Numbered from the stretch's first letter, positions 8,285 through 17,287 are shown. The stretch is DNA of 64,000 bases from Prauserella cavernicola (GCF_016595675.1 NZ_JAENJH010000001.1:992001-1056000), one strand, 5' to 3'. The notes: a model not told the origin generated them from the letters alone. Translations and numbers: made by a program.

Positions 8285-8955
8285 CCACCGTCCTGCCCGC
8301 ATCGCTGACCCCCGAGCAGACCTACCGGCTGCTCACCGGCGTCGTCGTGCCGCGCCCGATCGCGTGGGTGAGCACGCTGTCGGACGAGGGCGTGCTGAAC
8401 CTGGCTCCGTTCAGCTGCTTCACCTTCGTCTCCAACTCCCCGCCGATGCTGGGCATCAACGTCGGGCGCAAGGCGGGGCGCCGCAAGGACACCGGGCGCA
8501 ACATCCACGACCGCGGCGAGTACGTGGTGCACATCCCCGACGAGTCGATGGTCGAGGCCGTGCACCTCAGCGCGGTCGAGCACCCGCCCGCCACCAGCGA
8601 GGTCGAGCTGCTCGGACTCGAGACCGTCGAGTCCGACCTGGTCTCCGTGCCCCGGCTGGCATCCGCGGCGATCGCGCTCGAATGCCGCCTGCACTCGGCC
8701 ACCGAGTACGGGCGGACCGGCGCGGAGTTCCTCGTCGGCGAGGTGGTGGCCTTCCACGTGCGCGACGGCCTGCTGGAGAACGGGAAGATCGACACGGCGG
8801 CGCTCGCGCCGATCGCCCGCCTCGGTGGACCGAACTACGCCGGGCTCGGCGCGGTCACGACGATGTCCGCGATCGCGCAGACCCCGAAGTCGGTGCTCAG
8901 CGAGTCCGGCGCCACCGGTCAGTCAGCTCAATCAGCTCAGTCAGCCGGTTCCTGA
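8281..8955 (+). CDS. Flavin reductase-like, FMN-binding split-barrel protein
   Basis: 224 aa, ATG start in an ATGA overlap with rraA-like. The N-terminal VVVPRPIAWVSTLSDEG...NLAPFSCFTFVS block is the FMN-binding split barrel of the DIM6/NTAB flavin reductase family. Such proteins reduce flavin for a partner monooxygenase or act directly on small substrates; no monooxygenase is seen in this operon. The last dozen residues are a low-complexity tail (repeats of S-A-Q) encoded where the gene overlaps the convergent hypothetical at 8937. Confidence 0.82.
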   Translation: MTTVLPASLTPEQTYRLLTGVVVPRPIAWVSTLSDEGVLNLAPFSCFTFVSNSPPMLGINVGRKAGRRKDTGRNIHDRGEYVVHIPDESMVEAVHLSAVEHPPATSEVELLGLETVESDLVSVPRLASAAIALECRLHSATEYGRTGAEFLVGEVVAFHVRDGLLENGKIDTAALAPIARLGGPNYAGLGAVTTMSAIAQTPKSVLSESGATGQSAQSAQSAGS

Positions 8956-9443
8956 CCGGGAAAAGGCACGTCGACCGCGCTGCAGTAACGCTCCCAGAGC
9001 TCTGCTGCGCGGTCGGCGGGCCAGCCCGCCTCGATCAGCACGGCCACCAGCAGGATTCGGGCGACCCCGGCCGCGAGGTCGGGGTGCTGCCCGCGCAGGC
9101 GCATGGCCGCGGCCTGTGGCCCCGCGCGGATGTAGTCGTGCAGCACCAGGCTCATAGCGCGTTCGGACGGTGATCGACCGCTGGCCGCCTCGAGGAAGCG
9201 GTCGGCGGCGGAGTCGCCGTCGGCCACCGGATCGCCAGCCACCAGCACGCTGATCGCGGCCAGCGCGAGCTCGTGCCGGGCGACGGGCGCATGGGTGTCG
9301 GCGTGGTCGACGAGCCAGTCGACGCACTCGGTGGTTCCGGTCTTGCAGGCGTCGTCGAGCGTGGCGGCCAGCAACAGCGGCATCGGAGGCCGCACCCGCG
9401 GCGTCCGGCTGTCCAGCCATCTCTCGAGCGGATTCCTGGTCAT
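8937..9443 (-). CDS. Hypothetical protein
   Basis: 168 aa, ATG start. No family recognised. The sequence is helical and Ala-rich with repeated Leu-Ala-Ala stretches, soluble, no signal or membrane segment; it resembles a helical-repeat regulatory protein, but this is a guess. It overlaps the 3' tail of the flavin reductase by 19 nt. The overlap contains three staggered TCA triplets, so its exact C-terminus would be sensitive to a small slip. Confidence 0.6.
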   Translation of the reverse strand: MTRNPLERWLDSRTPRVRPPMPLLLAATLDDACKTGTTECVDWLVDHADTHAPVARHELALAAISVLVAGDPVADGDSAADRFLEAASGRSPSERAMSLVLHDYIRAGPQAAAMRLRGQHPDLAAGVARILLVAVLIEAGWPADRAAELWERYCSAVDVPFPGQEPAD

Positions 9444-9661
9444 CGCACTCCCCTCGCGATGCGCCCTGCGCAGGGCGTCCTGACGGCGGTGTTGCTGAGG
9501 GGGTTGCAGGGAGTCTAGTACCGCTCACTCGACGGAGTGACAGTGGGCCGTCAAGAGGACGTCAAAGCCCGCCCCTGGACCGTCAGGCCGGTGGCAACGA
9601 CCCCGGCGGCACCGCCGTCGCGCGGTGGACTGTGCTCATGACGGTCCAGCGGAGGCGCGCC

Positions 9662-10003
9662 ATGCCCGGCGAGATCGGATTCCCGTGCGGGGTCGCGATG
9701 GGCGCGCTCCTGTGTCTGATCTCGGTGGCCGCGGGAGGGACCGGCGCGCCGTGGGTGGTGCTCGGCGTGTTCGCCGTGGGCTGCGCGGCGGTCGGAGCCG
9801 CCACGACGCTGCCCGCCTCCGCCGCGACCGCGTGCTGGTGCTGGGCCCTCTACGCGGGCTTCGTCGTCGGCAGGACGGCACAGCTCGTCTTCGACACCCG
9901 CACGGCGGTGGCGGCCGTGGTGCTGCCGGTCGTCGTCCTGGCGGCGAGCAGGCTGCCGCTCACAACCCTCCTGGCGCGACGAGGCCGGTCTCATAGGCGA
10001 TGA
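9662..10003 (+). CDS. Small multi-pass membrane protein
   Basis: 113 aa. The ATG at 9662 is chosen over earlier GTG/ATG codons (9632, 9638) because GGAGG lies at 9651-9655. Four hydrophobic segments fill most of it (about residues 8-26, 31-50, 54-70, 80-97), with a basic C-terminus. No family recognised. It ends inside the LuxR remnant on the other strand. Confidence 0.55.
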   Translation: MPGEIGFPCGVAMGALLCLISVAAGGTGAPWVVLGVFAVGCAAVGAATTLPASAATACWCWALYAGFVVGRTAQLVFDTRTAVAAVVLPVVVLAASRLPLTTLLARRGRSHRR

Positions 10004-10263
10004 CGACAAGCTGCGACCGGTGTGGTGAGCAGCCTGCCGACGCGTGTCCGGGCCGTGGCGGCGCTCCTGACCAGCGACTCGGCGATCTCGGCAGTGGACC
10101 GGCCTGGAGCGAGGGCTGCGGCCCGCACGACGGCGAGTGCGAGCAGCGCGTCGTCGTGGGCGACGATCCGCATCGGCCGCCCGCGGGTCGTCGGAGCGGT
10201 GTCCTCGAACAGGAATCCGGCGGCTCCAGCCCGGCGCGGCGGCGAGGGTGTCCGACGTAAAGC
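9991..10263 (-). pseudogene. Remnant of a NarL/LuxR-type response regulator
   Basis: An open stretch on the minus strand encodes AGAAGFLFEDTAP, equivalent to the RAGAxGFLLKD end of a receiver domain. It continues through LALAVVRAAALAPGRSTAEIAESLVRSAATARTRVGRLL, which matches the LuxR helix-turn-helix (normally NxEIAxxLxxSxxTVKxHVxxIL). The family Glu-Ile-Ala is kept, but the recognition helix is altered. The normal receiver N-terminus is missing and the frame simply runs out of the preceding MmgE/PrpD gene. Upstream limit is uncertain. Best read as a decayed gene fragment; a short 60-aa product from the ATG at 10173 cannot be excluded. Confidence 0.55.
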
Positions 10264-10286
10264 GACCCCGATGTGCCCCGAGAGGA

Positions 10287-11660
10287 TCAGCTCCCGGCCG
10301 CGTCGGAGAGCGCGCGCACCGCCGACATCTGCACGGTGTCACCGTCCAGCACGCCCCGCACCGCGGCGTCGGCCGCGTCGGCGGGGATCCCCGCGTCGGC
10401 GCAGTTCTGCCGGAACTTCCCGGCCACGCGCCCGGCGCCCCAGGGCCGCGTGCCGTTGCCATCGACGTCCTCGACCCGCACCACGCGCGTCGTGCCGTCG
10501 TCCCATTCGGCCTCGAGCTCGGCCGGGAACACCGTGGGATAGCCCGAATCGGTCCAGGGTTCCCACTCCATACGCGAGGCGAAGCGCACCACCTCGGCGT
10601 CGGGCTCGCCGGTGAAGTCGTCGAGCCCCACCCGGCCGCGCACCGCGCGCAGCGCCACGACATACGGCAGGCTCCACCGGGCCTCGTCGGCGCGCACCGG
10701 GCTCTGCTTGCGATCCCACGGCAGCGCGATGACGTGCTCCTGGCCCTCGGGCACCCGGCACAGCACCCGCCGCAGCCTGCGGTGCTCGCCTTCGGCCAGC
10801 CCCAGCCTGCCGATCGCCTCGACGAACGGATGCAGGAAGTGACAGCACGGCAGGCCCTTGAACGCCGCGTCAGCGAGATACCAGTGGGAGCCGAGGCCGG
10901 CCACCGACTCCCGGAACCGCTCGGCGGCGGAGGCATCCCTGGCGTAGAGGCCGAAGAATCCGCGCTCGCCCTCGAACACCGTCGACGCGCCGGTGATGCC
11001 GCCCCGCACGAGCTGCACGGCCGACACCGCGGCCTGCGCCGCGATGCCCGCCTGGGCCGCCTTGCTGCTGGTGCCGCCGGCCAGGAACGTGAAGTTGCCC
11101 GCGGAGAAGCTGGCCGCGACACCGGCCACGTCGATCAGCCGGGCCGGATCGAGCCCGCTCACGAGCGCGGCGGCGAGTGCTCCCGCGATCGGGCCCGCCA
11201 CCGACGTGCCCTGGAAACCGACCCGCTGGAACCCGCTCGGACTGGCCAGGCCGAGCCGCACCAGCACCTCCCAGCCCAGCGCGAAGGCCCTGACGACGTC
11301 GCGGCCGTCGGCTCCGGTGTCCTCGGCCATGGCCAGTACCGCGGGCGCCAGCACGCTGCTGCCGTGCATGACCGAGCCTGTGTGGGTGTCGTCGTACTCC
11401 AGCGAGTGGATGAGCGTGCCGTTGATCAGCGCGGCCTCGGCCGGTCCGGCACCGGTGGCGGCACCGAGCACCGTGGCCTTCCCCGGCGTGGCGGGCCGCA
11501 GCCCCCGCGCCGGTCCCCGCCGCGACGCGGCCAGGCCCACGCCGATCGCGTCGAGCAGGTGCAGCCGCGCGGCGGTCTCGATCTCGGCGGGCAGCGTGCT
11601 CGGCAGCGACGCGATCCGCTCCACGAGCGATTCGGCGACGGTGCGCTCCTCCGGCGGCAT
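10287..11660 (-). CDS. MmgE/PrpD family protein 2
   Basis: 457 aa, ATG start sharing one base with the stop of MmgE/PrpD protein 1. Family landmarks: the N-terminal LHLLDAIGVGLAA, the mid-domain HSLEYDDTHTGSVMHGSSVLAPAVLAMAE and the FKGLPCCHFLHPFVEA motif. MmgE/PrpD enzymes are 2-methylcitrate dehydratases, cis-aconitate decarboxylases and related hydro-lyases or epimerases of branched di/tricarboxylates. It is the last gene of a five-gene operon. The pair is not a simple duplication: the two copies are clearly diverged. Confidence 0.85.
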   Translation of the reverse strand: MPPEERTVAESLVERIASLPSTLPAEIETAARLHLLDAIGVGLAASRRGPARGLRPATPGKATVLGAATGAGPAEAALINGTLIHSLEYDDTHTGSVMHGSSVLAPAVLAMAEDTGADGRDVVRAFALGWEVLVRLGLASPSGFQRVGFQGTSVAGPIAGALAAALVSGLDPARLIDVAGVAASFSAGNFTFLAGGTSSKAAQAGIAAQAAVSAVQLVRGGITGASTVFEGERGFFGLYARDASAAERFRESVAGLGSHWYLADAAFKGLPCCHFLHPFVEAIGRLGLAEGEHRRLRRVLCRVPEGQEHVIALPWDRKQSPVRADEARWSLPYVVALRAVRGRVGLDDFTGEPDAEVVRFASRMEWEPWTDSGYPTVFPAELEAEWDDGTTRVVRVEDVDGNGTRPWGAGRVAGKFRQNCADAGIPADAADAAVRGVLDGDTVQMSAVRALSDAAGS

Positions 11661-13039
11661 CAGGCTCCTTCCCCGAGCAGGGTGGCGAGCACGTCGCCCA
11701 GCGGGGCGTCCAGCTCGAGTGTCCGGCCGGGATCGGTCAGTGCCCGCGCCCCGGCGGCGAAGCCGGGTCGCAGGTCCGCGGTGAGCGTCCCGAACTTGGT
11801 GAGCAGGTCCTCGCGCGAAAACGGCCGGTCCGGACCGCCCGCCGCGGAGAGCACGGTCTGTTCGTGCGCGGTGCCGTCGGCGAGCACGACCCGCACCGTC
11901 GAGGGGCGATCGTGCGGCGCCGCGGGCACGTCGGTCCACTCCTCGACGCGCACCAGCCGCCGCAGGCGCGCGGTGCCCGGCTCCCGCAACGAGGGCGCGC
12001 CGAACACCGCGACTCCGGTGTCGCGTGTGGACAGTACGGTCGCCACGGCGTGGGGCAGCGAGAACCGGCCCGCGAGCGTGGTCGCGGGTTCGGCGTTGCG
12101 CAGGGCCGCGGCCAGCGGGTGGGTGCGCACCTCGATCGCGGCGATCGCCGACGCATCGGCGGGCAGCCTGCTCACGAGCTCACCCGCCGCCTCGACGGTC
12201 GAGTGCAGGTACTGGCAGCAGGCGTAGGGCTTCTGGTACCCGTCCTCGACGCCGTAGCGCTCGCCGAGCCCGTCGGTGAGCTGCGACTCGGCCGCCGTGG
12301 CTCCACCGGCGTCGGCGAACACCTCGCGCAGGACCTCAGGTGCGGCGGTGAGCCCCGCCGCGGCCGAGTCCGCCGCGGCGAAACCCAGCTGTGCGCCCGC
12401 GCCCGCCCACGCGTTGCGGACGGTCGCGCCGTCGACGGCGTGGGAGAACGGGCCCGACGGCGACATCGACGCGGCACCCAGCACGGTCCGCGCGAACCGC
12501 TCGGCGGGCAGGCGGCGGGCCGCGGCGAGCGCGGCCGCCGCGCCGATCGGCGACAGCGTGGCGTGCGGGTGGCGTACCAACGGCAGCGGCGGCCGGTACG
12601 CCCGCGCGACCCGCGTCACCACCTCGTAGCCCGTCACCAGCGCGACGAGCAGGTCACCGAACGTCCCGCCCTCGGCCTCCACCTCCGCGAGCGCCGAGGG
12701 CAGCGTGTAGAGGGAACCGTGGCACGTCGCGGGCCGGTAGCCGCCGTCGAGCTCGGTCCAGTTGGCCGCGATCGCGTTGGCGAAGGCGGCCCGCCTGCGC
12801 TCGGCCCGCCCGCCCGGCCTGCCGACCACGGTCGACTCCGCACCGGGCGCGGCCACGGCCTGCTCGGAGATCGCCCCGACCTCGGCCTCGGCGTGCGCGG
12901 TGAGCATCGCGGCGAGGTCGTCGCACACGATGGTCACGGCGGTGCGCAGGACGTGCTCGGGCAGCGCGGCCGCGCCACGCTGGGCGGTGTCCGACGCCCA
13001 CGACAGGAGCTCGGCCGTGCGCACGGCGGTGTCAGCCAC
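11660..13039 (-). CDS. MmgE/PrpD family protein 1
   Basis: 459 aa from the GTG at 13039, preceded by GGGAGG. The frame upstream overlaps the MFS gene and lacks a ribosome site. It has the family fold signatures: an N-terminal helical domain, NWTELDGGYRPATCHGSLYTLPSALA in the active-site region, and YQKPYACCQYLHSTVEAAGEL. Expected chemistry is hydration/dehydration or decarboxylation of a branched-chain di- or tricarboxylate. It overlaps the MFS gene upstream by 8 nt. The CHG and CCQYLH variants differ from protein 2, so the two may form a heteromer or act on successive intermediates. Confidence 0.85.
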   Translation of the reverse strand: MADTAVRTAELLSWASDTAQRGAAALPEHVLRTAVTIVCDDLAAMLTAHAEAEVGAISEQAVAAPGAESTVVGRPGGRAERRRAAFANAIAANWTELDGGYRPATCHGSLYTLPSALAEVEAEGGTFGDLLVALVTGYEVVTRVARAYRPPLPLVRHPHATLSPIGAAAALAAARRLPAERFARTVLGAASMSPSGPFSHAVDGATVRNAWAGAGAQLGFAAADSAAAGLTAAPEVLREVFADAGGATAAESQLTDGLGERYGVEDGYQKPYACCQYLHSTVEAAGELVSRLPADASAIAAIEVRTHPLAAALRNAEPATTLAGRFSLPHAVATVLSTRDTGVAVFGAPSLREPGTARLRRLVRVEEWTDVPAAPHDRPSTVRVVLADGTAHEQTVLSAAGGPDRPFSREDLLTKFGTLTADLRPGFAAGARALTDPGRTLELDAPLGDVLATLLGEGA

Positions 13040-14381
13040 GAGCGCCTCCCGCTGGATCGGGCACCTCGGACACCTCGGCGGCCTCGGCACGCGTGGCGGC
13101 GACGTGCCTGCGGTGCGCCAGTGCGGCACAGGTGGCGGCCACCAGCGACAGTCCGACGATGTAGGCGGCCATCGCGGTGTTGCTGCCGGTCACGCTGTAG
13201 AGCCAGGTGGCGATGAACGGCGTCGTGCCGCCGACGATCGTGGTGGGCAGCGCGTAGCTCAGCGACGCGCCGGTGTAGCGGGTCTTCGCGGGGAACAGCT
13301 CGCAGTAGATGGCGGGCTGCGGCGCGTAGGCCGCGGACTGCACCAGTGCGAGGCCGATGATCATGCCGAGCAGGATCACCAGCGAGTTGCCCGTCTCGAT
13401 CATCGCGAAGTAGGGGAACGCGAACGCCGCCGCCAGAAGGGCACCGATCATCACCTGGCGCCGCAGCCCGATGCGGTCGGCGAGCCAGCCGAACAGCGGG
13501 ATGGAGACCAGGTAGCACAGCGAGACGATCGTCAGGTGGTTGAGCGTCTCGCCCTTCGGCACGTCGAGGTTGTCGGTGACGTAGGCGAGCGTGTAGGTGG
13601 CCACCGTGTAGTACAGGGCGTTGTTGGCCGCGGCCAGGCCCGCGCCGAGCAGCACCGAGCGCCAGTCCTCACGCAGCACGTCGAGCACCGGCATCGCGGC
13701 GACGGCGCCTTTTTCCTTCGTCTCCTCGAAGTCGTCCGACTCGGCCAGACCCCGGCGGATGGCCAGGCCCACGACGACGATCACCGCGCTGGCGAGGAAC
13801 GGGATGCGCCAGCCCCAGTCGCCGAAGGCGTCGCCGCTGATCGCCGACGAGCCCGCGATCACGAGGCTGGCCAGCAGGAGACCGGCCGGCGAGCCGAGCT
13901 GGGTCGAGGACCCGAACAGGCCCTTGCGCTTGGCGGGCGCGTTCTCTACAGACAACAGTGCGGCGCCGCCCCACTCACCGCCGAGCGCGATGCCCTGCGC
14001 GACCCGGCACACCGTCAGCAGCACGGGCGCCCAGACGCCGATCGAGTCGTAGGACGGGATCAGACCGATGACCACGGTCGCACCGCCCATGATCAGCAGC
14101 GTGGCTATGAGCACGTTCCGTCGCCCGAGCCGGTCACCGAAGTGTCCGAACAGGACACTGCCGATCGGGCGGGCGAGGAATCCGACCGCGAACGTCGCGA
14201 ACGCGGCCAGTGTCCCGAGCACACCCTCCTGCGTCGGGAAGAAGACGTCACCGAAGACCAGTGCCGCGGTGGTGCCGTAGATGAAGAAGTCGTACCACTC
14301 GAGCGTGGTGCCCGCGAAGCTGCCGAGCGCGGCTCGCCTGGACTGGGCCGACGAGGGACCGGACGAGGTGGATGTGGACAC
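13032..14381 (-). CDS. MHS-family MFS transporter (metabolite:H+ symporter)
   Basis: 449 aa, GTG start with AGGAG 10 bp upstream. The N-terminus TLEWYDFFIYGTTAALVF and the loop GHFGDRLGRRNVL are signatures of the metabolite:H+ symporter branch (shikimate, proline/betaine, citrate, tricarballylate carriers). Twelve hydrophobic segments. Middle gene of the GntR-linked operon; it shares 8 nt with the downstream MmgE/PrpD gene. Confidence 0.88.
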   Translation of the reverse strand: MSTSTSSGPSSAQSRRAALGSFAGTTLEWYDFFIYGTTAALVFGDVFFPTQEGVLGTLAAFATFAVGFLARPIGSVLFGHFGDRLGRRNVLIATLLIMGGATVVIGLIPSYDSIGVWAPVLLTVCRVAQGIALGGEWGGAALLSVENAPAKRKGLFGSSTQLGSPAGLLLASLVIAGSSAISGDAFGDWGWRIPFLASAVIVVVGLAIRRGLAESDDFEETKEKGAVAAMPVLDVLREDWRSVLLGAGLAAANNALYYTVATYTLAYVTDNLDVPKGETLNHLTIVSLCYLVSIPLFGWLADRIGLRRQVMIGALLAAAFAFPYFAMIETGNSLVILLGMIIGLALVQSAAYAPQPAIYCELFPAKTRYTGASLSYALPTTIVGGTTPFIATWLYSVTGSNTAMAAYIVGLSLVAATCAALAHRRHVAATRAEAAEVSEVPDPAGGARG

Positions 14382-14416
14382 GGGGGATCTCCTGGAAGAG
14401 GTCGGGCGGGGTGGAG

Positions 14417-15835
14417 TCAGGCGGGATGCGCGGCGGCGTGCCCGCCGGCGAGCATCCCCAGTCCGAGTGCGCTGAGCAGACCGTTGCCGGAGGAGTAGCC
14501 GGAGCCTCCCGACCGGCCACTGACCCCGGCCGCGACGCCACCGGTCGCGTAGACGCCGGACAGCGGGCCGGCGGGGCCGAGCACGCGGGCGTGCTCGTCG
14601 ACCTGGACCCCGCCCTGAGTGTGGAACAGCGCGGGCACCGCCTTGACCACCGCGTACGGGGCCGTCAGCGGGCCGCGGCCCCAGTCCGTGCGGCCGAACG
14701 GGTCGGTGGCGGTTCCGGAGGCGGCGGCCTCGACGGTGTCGAGCGTGCGCGCGAGTTCGGCGGCGTCCACGCCGAGGATCCCGGCCAGCGCGGCGGCGTC
14801 GGCCGCCTCCTTGACCCCGCCCGCGGCGAGCAGGTCGGCGAACTCCTCCTCGTGCGCGGCCACGGAGTCGCGGATGCCGGCGTCGAACACGACGTGCACG
14901 GGTCCTTCCGCCCTGGCGACCTCGGCGGCGAAGCCCGAGTAGCCCGCGGACTCGTCGCCGATGCGCCGCCCGTTGCCGTCGACGAGAAAGCCGCCGTGCT
15001 CGACGGTGGTCCACGACGTGATCGAACCGTGCGGGCTGGCGACCGCCGCGTAGCCCTGGAACGCGGCCTCGTTGCCCATCGACGCACCGAGGTCGAGTAG
15101 CCATCGCACGGCCTCGCCGGTGCTGCCGTGCGCGCCGAGGTACTCCAGCCCGGAGGCCTGCGGGGCGAAGCGCGCGATCAGCTCGGGGTCGGCGCCGAAG
15201 CCGTTCGCGGCCAGCACCACCGCGCGGCAGCGCAGGGTGTAGGTCCCCGAGCGACCTCCGGACACCACCACTCCCCTGACCGCGCCGTCCTCGACGACGA
15301 GCCGGTCGACCGGCGAGTGGGTCAGCACCTCCACGTCGGCGGCCTTGGCCGCGCGCAGCAGGTCCGCGATCAGGGCGTGCCCCTTGCGCGAGGGCGGCGC
15401 GTGCAGGCGCGGCACGCTGTGGCCCACGTGCTTGTAGTCGGTGATCAGCCGCAGATCCACGGCGTGGGAGTCGACCAGCCACTCCACGAGCGGGGCGCTG
15501 GCCTCGGCCAGGATCCGCACCAGGTCCTCGGCGTCGTGCGGGCCGGACTGGCGCAGCAGGTCGGTGGTGAGCCGCTCGGGCGAGTCGTCGATGCCGGCGT
15601 CGCTCTGCCAGCGGCTGCCCGCGCCGGGTACCGAACCGGTGGAGGCCGCGGTGTTGCCGCCGGGCCGTTCCTCCTTCTCCAGCACGACGGCGCTGGCGCC
15701 CCCGTCGGTCGCGGCGAGCGCCGCGGCCAGTCCGGCGCCGCCCGCCCCGACGACGACCACGTCCACGTCCACGTCCACGTCGGTGTCGGTGTCCTGTCCG
15801 CCCTGCTCGGCGAAGTGTTGCTGCGGCTCGTGCAC
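14417..15835 (-). CDS. FAD-dependent dehydrogenase, fumarate-reductase/KstD/tricarballylate-dehydrogenase family
   Basis: 472 aa, GTG start with AAAGGA just upstream. The FAD-binding VVVGAGGAGLAAALAA begins at about residue 26, with a catalytic capping domain in the middle, and the C-terminal QGGVQVDEHARVLGPAGPLSGVYATGG and SGYSSGNGLLSALGLGMLAG close the FAD site. The family oxidises or reduces a C-C bond next to a carboxyl or keto group. With MmgE/PrpD and MHS genes it resembles the TcuA part of tricarballylate use, but no TcuB-like electron-transfer subunit is present. The N-terminal VDVDVD is encoded by hexanucleotide repeats just before the first strand. Confidence 0.82.
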   Translation of the reverse strand: MHEPQQHFAEQGGQDTDTDVDVDVDVVVVGAGGAGLAAALAATDGGASAVVLEKEERPGGNTAASTGSVPGAGSRWQSDAGIDDSPERLTTDLLRQSGPHDAEDLVRILAEASAPLVEWLVDSHAVDLRLITDYKHVGHSVPRLHAPPSRKGHALIADLLRAAKAADVEVLTHSPVDRLVVEDGAVRGVVVSGGRSGTYTLRCRAVVLAANGFGADPELIARFAPQASGLEYLGAHGSTGEAVRWLLDLGASMGNEAAFQGYAAVASPHGSITSWTTVEHGGFLVDGNGRRIGDESAGYSGFAAEVARAEGPVHVVFDAGIRDSVAAHEEEFADLLAAGGVKEAADAAALAGILGVDAAELARTLDTVEAAASGTATDPFGRTDWGRGPLTAPYAVVKAVPALFHTQGGVQVDEHARVLGPAGPLSGVYATGGVAAGVSGRSGGSGYSSGNGLLSALGLGMLAGGHAAAHPA

Positions 15836-15861
15836 GGCCGGTCCTTTCTGGTTCTCGACGC

Positions 15862-17199
15862 TCAGACGGTCCGCAACGCGGTACCGCGGGTCTCGGTGAG
15901 GGTCAGTGCGGTCGCGGCGCTGACGACGGCCGCGGCGATCAGGAACCACGCCGGCGCCAGCGAGTTCCCGGTGATGTCCAGCAGCCACAGGCAGATCAAC
16001 GGCGCGGTGCCGCCGACGGCCATGCTGGCGAGGTTGAAGCCCAGCGCGATGCCGGTGTAGCGCACCCGCGAGGGGAACATCTCCGCGAACGTCGCGAAGA
16101 CCACGCCCATCAGCGCCGACTCGGGCAGGCCGAGCACGACCTGCGCGCCGAGCGCGAGCGGGTAGGAGGACGCGCTCATCAGCGCGAAGCACGGCAGTGC
16201 GAGCAGTCCGAACGCGACAGCGGCGCCGAACAGCAGGGGCTTGCGGCCCCAGCGGTCGGCGAGGTGGCCGAACAGCGGCATCGCCAGGCACGACACGACC
16301 AGGGTCGTGGTGGTGGACCAGAACGCGGCGTCGGCGGTGAAGCCCGCGGTGCGCTGCAGATGCGTCGAGGCGTAGACGTAGACGACGTAGTAGCCGGCGA
16401 AGAGCAGGGTCGACAGGCCCAGAGTGCGCAGCAGCCCGGGCAGGTGCGCGCGCAGGAGCTCGGCGGCGGGCGCGCCCGCGATGCCGTCGCCCGAGGACAG
16501 TTCCTCGTCGCTCACCGAATCCTCGAGCCGGAACCGGATCCACAGGCCCACCAGGCCCAGCGGCAGACTCAGCAGGAACGGCACCCGCCAGCCCCAGTCG
16601 GCCAGCTGTTCCTCGGTGAGCACCGAGTTGAGCGTCGCGACGGTGACCGACGCGAGCAGCGCGCCGGTGAGCGCGCCGAGCTGCACGGTGGAACAGAGGA
16701 AGCCGCGGTGGCGCGGAGGGGACTTCTCGGCGACGTAGGCCGCGGCGCCGCCGACCTCACCACCGGAGGCGAGGCCCTGCACACACCGGGCGGCCACGAG
16801 CAGGAACGCCGCGCCGACACCGATGGCGGCGTAGGTGGGCAACAGTCCGATCGCGACGGTGGCCACACACATCGACAGGATCGTCGCCGCGAGGATGCGC
16901 GAGCGGCCGAGCTTGTCGCCGAGGTGGCCGAAGATGAGCCCGCCCAGCGGCCGCAGCACGAACGCCGCGGCGAACGTCGCGAAGGTGGCGAGCAGGGCCG
17001 TTGTCGGATCTGTGCCGCTGGCGAAGAAGACGACCGACAGGACCGTGGCCAGGTAGCCGTAGATCCCGAAGTCGTAGTACTCGACCACCGAGCCGACCAG
17101 GCCCGCGGACACGACCCGCGGGTCGATGGTCTCCGGCACCTCTGCCTGCCCTGCGCCGTCCGCGGGCACGGCGGGAGTGGGTCGCCCGTCGAGCTCCAT
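15862..17199 (-). CDS. MHS-family MFS transporter, first gene of the GntR-linked operon
   Basis: 445 aa, ATG start with AAGGAGGTG, one of the best ribosome sites in the window. EYYDFGIYGYLATVL and GHLGDKLGRSRIL are MHS motifs; 12 membrane segments. A second MHS carrier in the same operon (13032-14381) suggests uptake of two related acids, or an import/export pair. A 12-bp palindrome (17276-17287) lies 77 bp upstream of the start and is the likely regulator site. Confidence 0.88.
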   Translation of the reverse strand: MELDGRPTPAVPADGAGQAEVPETIDPRVVSAGLVGSVVEYYDFGIYGYLATVLSVVFFASGTDPTTALLATFATFAAAFVLRPLGGLIFGHLGDKLGRSRILAATILSMCVATVAIGLLPTYAAIGVGAAFLLVAARCVQGLASGGEVGGAAAYVAEKSPPRHRGFLCSTVQLGALTGALLASVTVATLNSVLTEEQLADWGWRVPFLLSLPLGLVGLWIRFRLEDSVSDEELSSGDGIAGAPAAELLRAHLPGLLRTLGLSTLLFAGYYVVYVYASTHLQRTAGFTADAAFWSTTTTLVVSCLAMPLFGHLADRWGRKPLLFGAAVAFGLLALPCFALMSASSYPLALGAQVVLGLPESALMGVVFATFAEMFPSRVRYTGIALGFNLASMAVGGTAPLICLWLLDITGNSLAPAWFLIAAAVVSAATALTLTETRGTALRTV

Positions 17200-17275
17200 C
17201 GTCAGCACCTCCTTGTCCTGCCGACACGGCCACGGTCGTCCGCGCCGTGGCCCCACGCTCCGCTATCCACTGACA

Positions 17276-17287
17276 ACTGTCAACAGT
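17276..17287. promoter_or_regulatory. Predicted GntR operator, site A (ACTGTCAACAGT)
   Basis: A 12-bp palindrome, ACTGT-CA-ACAGT, between the MFS operon and gntR. The same word in inverse orientation occurs at 17345-17356, and a copy with one change at 21237-21248. The TGT-NN-ACA core fits operators of FCD-type GntR proteins. It lies upstream of the minus-strand MHS operon. Confidence 0.65.

Noticed and set aside
10137-12227. Long + strand frame across the MmgE/PrpD genes
   Set aside because: Antisense to two clear family members; no domains, Arg/His-rich.
13032-15482. Minus-strand frame joining the MFS gene to upstream sequence
   Set aside because: The N-terminal third is an Arg/Ala-rich shadow of the flavoprotein; the real start is the GTG at 14381.
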